Notes under the pieces: generated by a model | Told to the model about the DNA's origin: nothing | Seen by the model: only the letters and a program-made list of their open reading frames with translations | Databases searched by the model: none | From: Rhytidiadelphus loreus | Lineage: Eukaryota > Streptophyta > Bryopsida > Hypnales > Hylocomiaceae | DNA length: 64,000 nucleotides | Direction of reading: 5' to 3' | NCBI GenBank assembly: GCA_947034895.1 | Contig: OX344765.1 | Location: 23,317,001 to 23,381,000, forward strand | In this document: in pieces, positions 60,601 through 64,000 of the stretch | Numbering within the stretch: the first letter of the stretch is position 1 | Layout: each line of letters begins with the position of its first letter | Position numbers and translations under genes: made by a program

Positions 60601-62207
60601 GTCAAACGTCAACCCAGGCCTGATACGGCGGTATGTAACTGACCTTTTTCTAGTTTTTCTCAAGACATTCTACCAATTACTGCAATAGCCAAAAAGTTTT
60701 GACATATTCCTGACCAACGCAAGTGACGGAGCTGAGAAGCCTGAGGGAGCCCTAAAGGATGGATGGATGGATGGATGGAATTCATCGACGGAGTACCAGG
60801 CAAGCTCATTCATCCCCTCCCCCCTTGGGGTGGCTCCTAGCCCCAAGTAGGGTTGAGGGCTATTATTTAAAGATATTTTTGGACCATTCTAGTTACCCCC
60901 TGACTCAGACGGATTTAAGCTTATGATAGACTCCCCATTATATTTAGATTAGTCCCATTCTTATTACCGCAGGTTCCGCAGGCACCTGACGGACGGAGGG
61001 GACGTGCAAATAGTGTTACCATTTAATTAGACGTCCTGTACATCCACACGTTGGGCTGGCTGGCACTCACATGCCATGCAGTGCAGGCCTTGCAGCAGGC
61101 CACGGAGGAGGGGAGGGGAGGGAGGGCCTTCCAAGATTAATGTAAAAAGTTGCCCCTAGTTTGTGACCCACTGGCTCAGCCTTTCTATTTCTATTTTGGG
61201 GTGTCCTTGATTTCAAACGCCTTGACACTTATTAGGGCAGACACAAACTCATTGTTTACAGATGAGGCAGGGTGGGTCGGTTTTGCATCCTTGAAAAGGG
61301 GACCCTTGTACTGTACAAAATGGTGGTCTTATTCATGGCTCCTTGGCCAACCCCAATCCTCGAATTAACTGGAAGTATGTCTCTTTCAGTCACCTAGGGA
61401 GATATAATATCTTCCTGGTATAAAGAGGACCCTATTTGGTTATATTAACAATGTTATGGACTTTGATGCACCGTGAATCGACCCAACCGTTTAGAAAAAG
61501 ACAAAAGAAAATTCACTATATTGTGTAGAAGGTGCAATAGTTGCAAGAGGAGAGTCAAAATTGTCGGCTGGCAAAAATCGTGGAGGAGGCTCATGAAATT
61601 TTTGATCTATAGGATTCCAACTTTTGGATGCTTTTGGATTGACAAACAAGGCCAAACTACTCTTCAAATGTAATCTCTCCCTAATCCCATATCCCATGGA
61701 CATGAACGTGTAATACCAACTGAAAACCTTACAATTTTGCGTGTGAGAAACATGGAAATTCCAATTTTCTGACTCCCACACACAACACGCCAATTTCTTA
61801 TTTCAAGATGAATATGACTTTGATCATGATGGAGAGTTAAATAATAATTCTATGTTTTTCTTTTAAAGAAAAACAGGGGTCCGGAACTGCAATGAGCGGT
61901 TCCGTCACTTCCATCTGACTCCCATGGCAGAGCTGAACATCTTTTTGCACTGACGGGATGCTCCCCCTCACTCTGCCCAAGAGCAAAGGGCAGGCAGGCC
62001 GTTTCTTTCCCCAGTGAGTGGGGCCTTCCCTTCCTTGCCTTCCCCTTACGTTCCCTTACGTTCCCTTACGTGCCGTTCCGTTCCGTTCCCGTCCGACTGA
62101 GCCGGAAACCTCCAATAAGTCCAATTACCTGTTGATTCTGATAGCCCCGAGTATATTTATTTAACGAACTAAATTGCCTGCCTCTGACACACTCTCACTC
62201 AGATCAG
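60601..62207. other. GC-balanced island with microsatellites
   Basis: Includes a GGAT repeat (60757-60778), a TTACGTTCCC repeat (62046-62080) and several CT- or GGAGGG-rich patches. Frames at 61150-61368 (+), 61473-61673 (+) and 61491-61793 (-) are unrecognised. No gene is assigned. Confidence 0.35.
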
Positions 62208-62424
62208 GGTGGATTGACCCCCTCGCTCGTCCTTACCAGGGGTGCAAGTAAAAAAAATGCCCCCTATTTTGGGCCATTCTAGGGTACAATCTTGACCTCA
62301 CCTAGCTAATTCGGGGTCTCTGATCGCAGAAATGAATTCAAAATTTGCAAAAAAAATCATGTGTAAAAAATAAATAATTCCAGGGTTTGCCCGCAGGGCC
62401 AAGCGAGGGGGTCAGTTCTCCCTG
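62208..62424. mobile_element. GACCCC-CGCTCGTCC MITE, copy 2 (inverted)
   Basis: The left end reads GTGGATTGACCCCCTCGCTC and the right end, reversed, GAGAACTGACCCCCTCGCTT. The interior (CCCCCTATTTTG, GAATTCAAAATTTGCA, CCAGGGTTTGCC) is the reverse complement of 11474-11697 with some divergence. Confidence 0.7.
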
Positions 62425-64000
62425 GCCCTCACTCAGGGCAGGCAGCTGCAATCAAGGTAGGATTCATCCACTGGCTCCCCTGGCTGGCTGGCTTTCTTTC
62501 TTTTTCCCAAGGCCAACTGACGGAACTGAAACGGTGTAAGTTAAATTCGGTACCCACAAGATAGAATATTGTCACCCCATTCCGGAACGGAAATAGGTGG
62601 AGGAGTGAATCATTCAGGGCTCCCTGGTTGACATTCGAGGACACTCACTTGGCCGGCCGGCTCAAGTCAATTCAATTCAATTCAATTAGTGCGCCTGCAG
62701 AAGCAGAAACAGCAACAGGAACAGCCCTTGCACTAATTTGGGAGGCACACTAAGTTAATACGGAGTATATGGTAGTTCACTGTATTTCAGACAAAATCAA
62801 TATTATTGGGATACACTATTTTCGTTTTAGATCAAATAAAATATCACTGGGATACACTATTTTCATATTCTTTCAAATAGTGTTATTTATTTCACCCAAT
62901 TTCGATCCACCTTCATCTATAGATTTCATCCGAATGCTCATCCTAATAAGATTGCCACTTTTCTTCCAAATTTTCATTCTATCAAGGTGATGGATGGGGC
63001 TCACACTATTCGAACTCTAATGCTAATTGAATTAGCTTGAGGAGCTTGCAGTAACGTGGGAGTGACATGAAATTTACGAGGCACACTGATATGGAAGTTT
63101 GTAGTATTTTAAATAAAATCAATATATTAACTAAATTGTGGTCTAATGCTATTTTCACACTATTTCAAGAAGCATTATCGTCATCCTTTTTTCATTCAAC
63201 TTTCATCACCATTCATCTATCTTGTATTTTTATATCATTGGAAATTCTCACACCAATTATACTCACATTCATCTAAAATGTAATTCACCACTATTTACCA
63301 CAAGGGGGGACTTTCAGGGGCCAATTTTTTTGAGGTTCTTGAATTATTTAACTTGAAAATAGTGTTTACAATCCAGAGCAAGTGGATGAACAAAAACGGA
63401 GTTGAGCCATAGGTTGATAGGCCAATACATTTCACCAATTGGGAAGAGGGTATTAGTAAGGTAGCCAACCTCTTTCTGCCCATTGGCCTATTTTTGCTAG
63501 TTAGATGGCTTTGTTTCCAATCACTTGTGACAGCTCACATGGTTATGTGACACCTCACGCAACACAAATGTTGGGGAGGTGTACATTGAATTCATACAAT
63601 GATCACAAAATGTACATTTGAAGCGACAATTATCACCTACTTTGAAGCATAGTCGATTTTATAAGAAGCCTATGGTTGGAAATGCAGTGCCCTATACAAC
63701 AAAAATGGATTGAAAGGAATCTTTACAAAAAAAATACATAATTTTATTTTTTTTGAGGAAAAAAAAAGGAATTTTTTTTGGAACCCTCTTCAAATCTATT
63801 TCTCACCAAATGCATACTGGGACTACACTAAATTGCTTAAATGGTCAGACCCTGGAGTGGAGGTACATTCATCCACGAGTGGCGCGTGGATGAAAAATTC
63901 TTTTCCTAATTAAGGGTATTCCCCCCATCCATCAATCTCTGCAGCAGCCACTTGCCTCCACATGAAACATGAATTAAGCTTCCATTGGTGCTCTGTACCG
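62425..64000. other. No gene seen
   Basis: Contains a TCAAT microsatellite (62665-62688) and a 41-bp near-duplicate of GGGATACACTATTTTC (62808 and 62849). Short frames lack motifs. Confidence 0.4.

Overview
The window looks like nuclear DNA of a land plant: AT-rich, gene-poor and packed with DNA transposons. Evidence for a plant is a Stowaway-type MITE, a Tourist/Harbinger-type MITE beginning GAGCATCTCC, a CACTA-type MITE, elements with 10-bp Mutator-sized target duplications, and short GC-balanced islands rich in GATCGATC and CTAGCTAG words. The lineage cannot be fixed from this sequence. A piggyBac transposase and an oomycete-like pogo transposase would fit a bryophyte, lycophyte or fern better than a typical seed plant, but that is inference. 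I see no intact host protein gene, no rRNA or tRNA gene and no CRISPR. Every convincing coding stretch is a decayed transposase or an unidentified pseudogene. Layout: 1-10,640 holds two diverged, collinear copies of one ancestral segment (copy I about 448-6,870; copy II about 8,590-10,640). Different transposons landed in each copy, so one copy keeps the empty site for insertions in the other. A 345-bp tandem array lies between them. 10,640-19,829 is mostly non-coding, with several MITEs, one of them carrying two others nested inside it. 19,830-28,854 is one 9-kb element with inverted ends and a 10-bp target duplication. It contains two divergently oriented unidentified pseudogenes, a small relative of itself, a complete pogo/Tigger-type element, a tandem palindrome array and another MITE. 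28,855-38,430 is AT-rich and has several TTAA-flanked, piggyBac-like non-autonomous elements. 38,871-41,365 is a multiply broken piggyBac transposase gene on the minus strand, with unidentified minus-strand frames upstream. 43,146-54,070 is again AT-rich with scattered MITEs. 54,100-57,980 and 60,600-62,770 are GC-balanced islands that may be host gene flanks or non-coding genes, but no product is recognisable. How the parts may work together: the piggyBac gene is a plausible past source of activity for the many elements of the form TTAA-CCCCTAA...TTAGGGG-TTAA. The 9-kb element is a plausible parent of the two shorter elements that share its ends (959-2268 and 24085-24420). Both links rest on end similarity and target-site length seen here, not on any database search.
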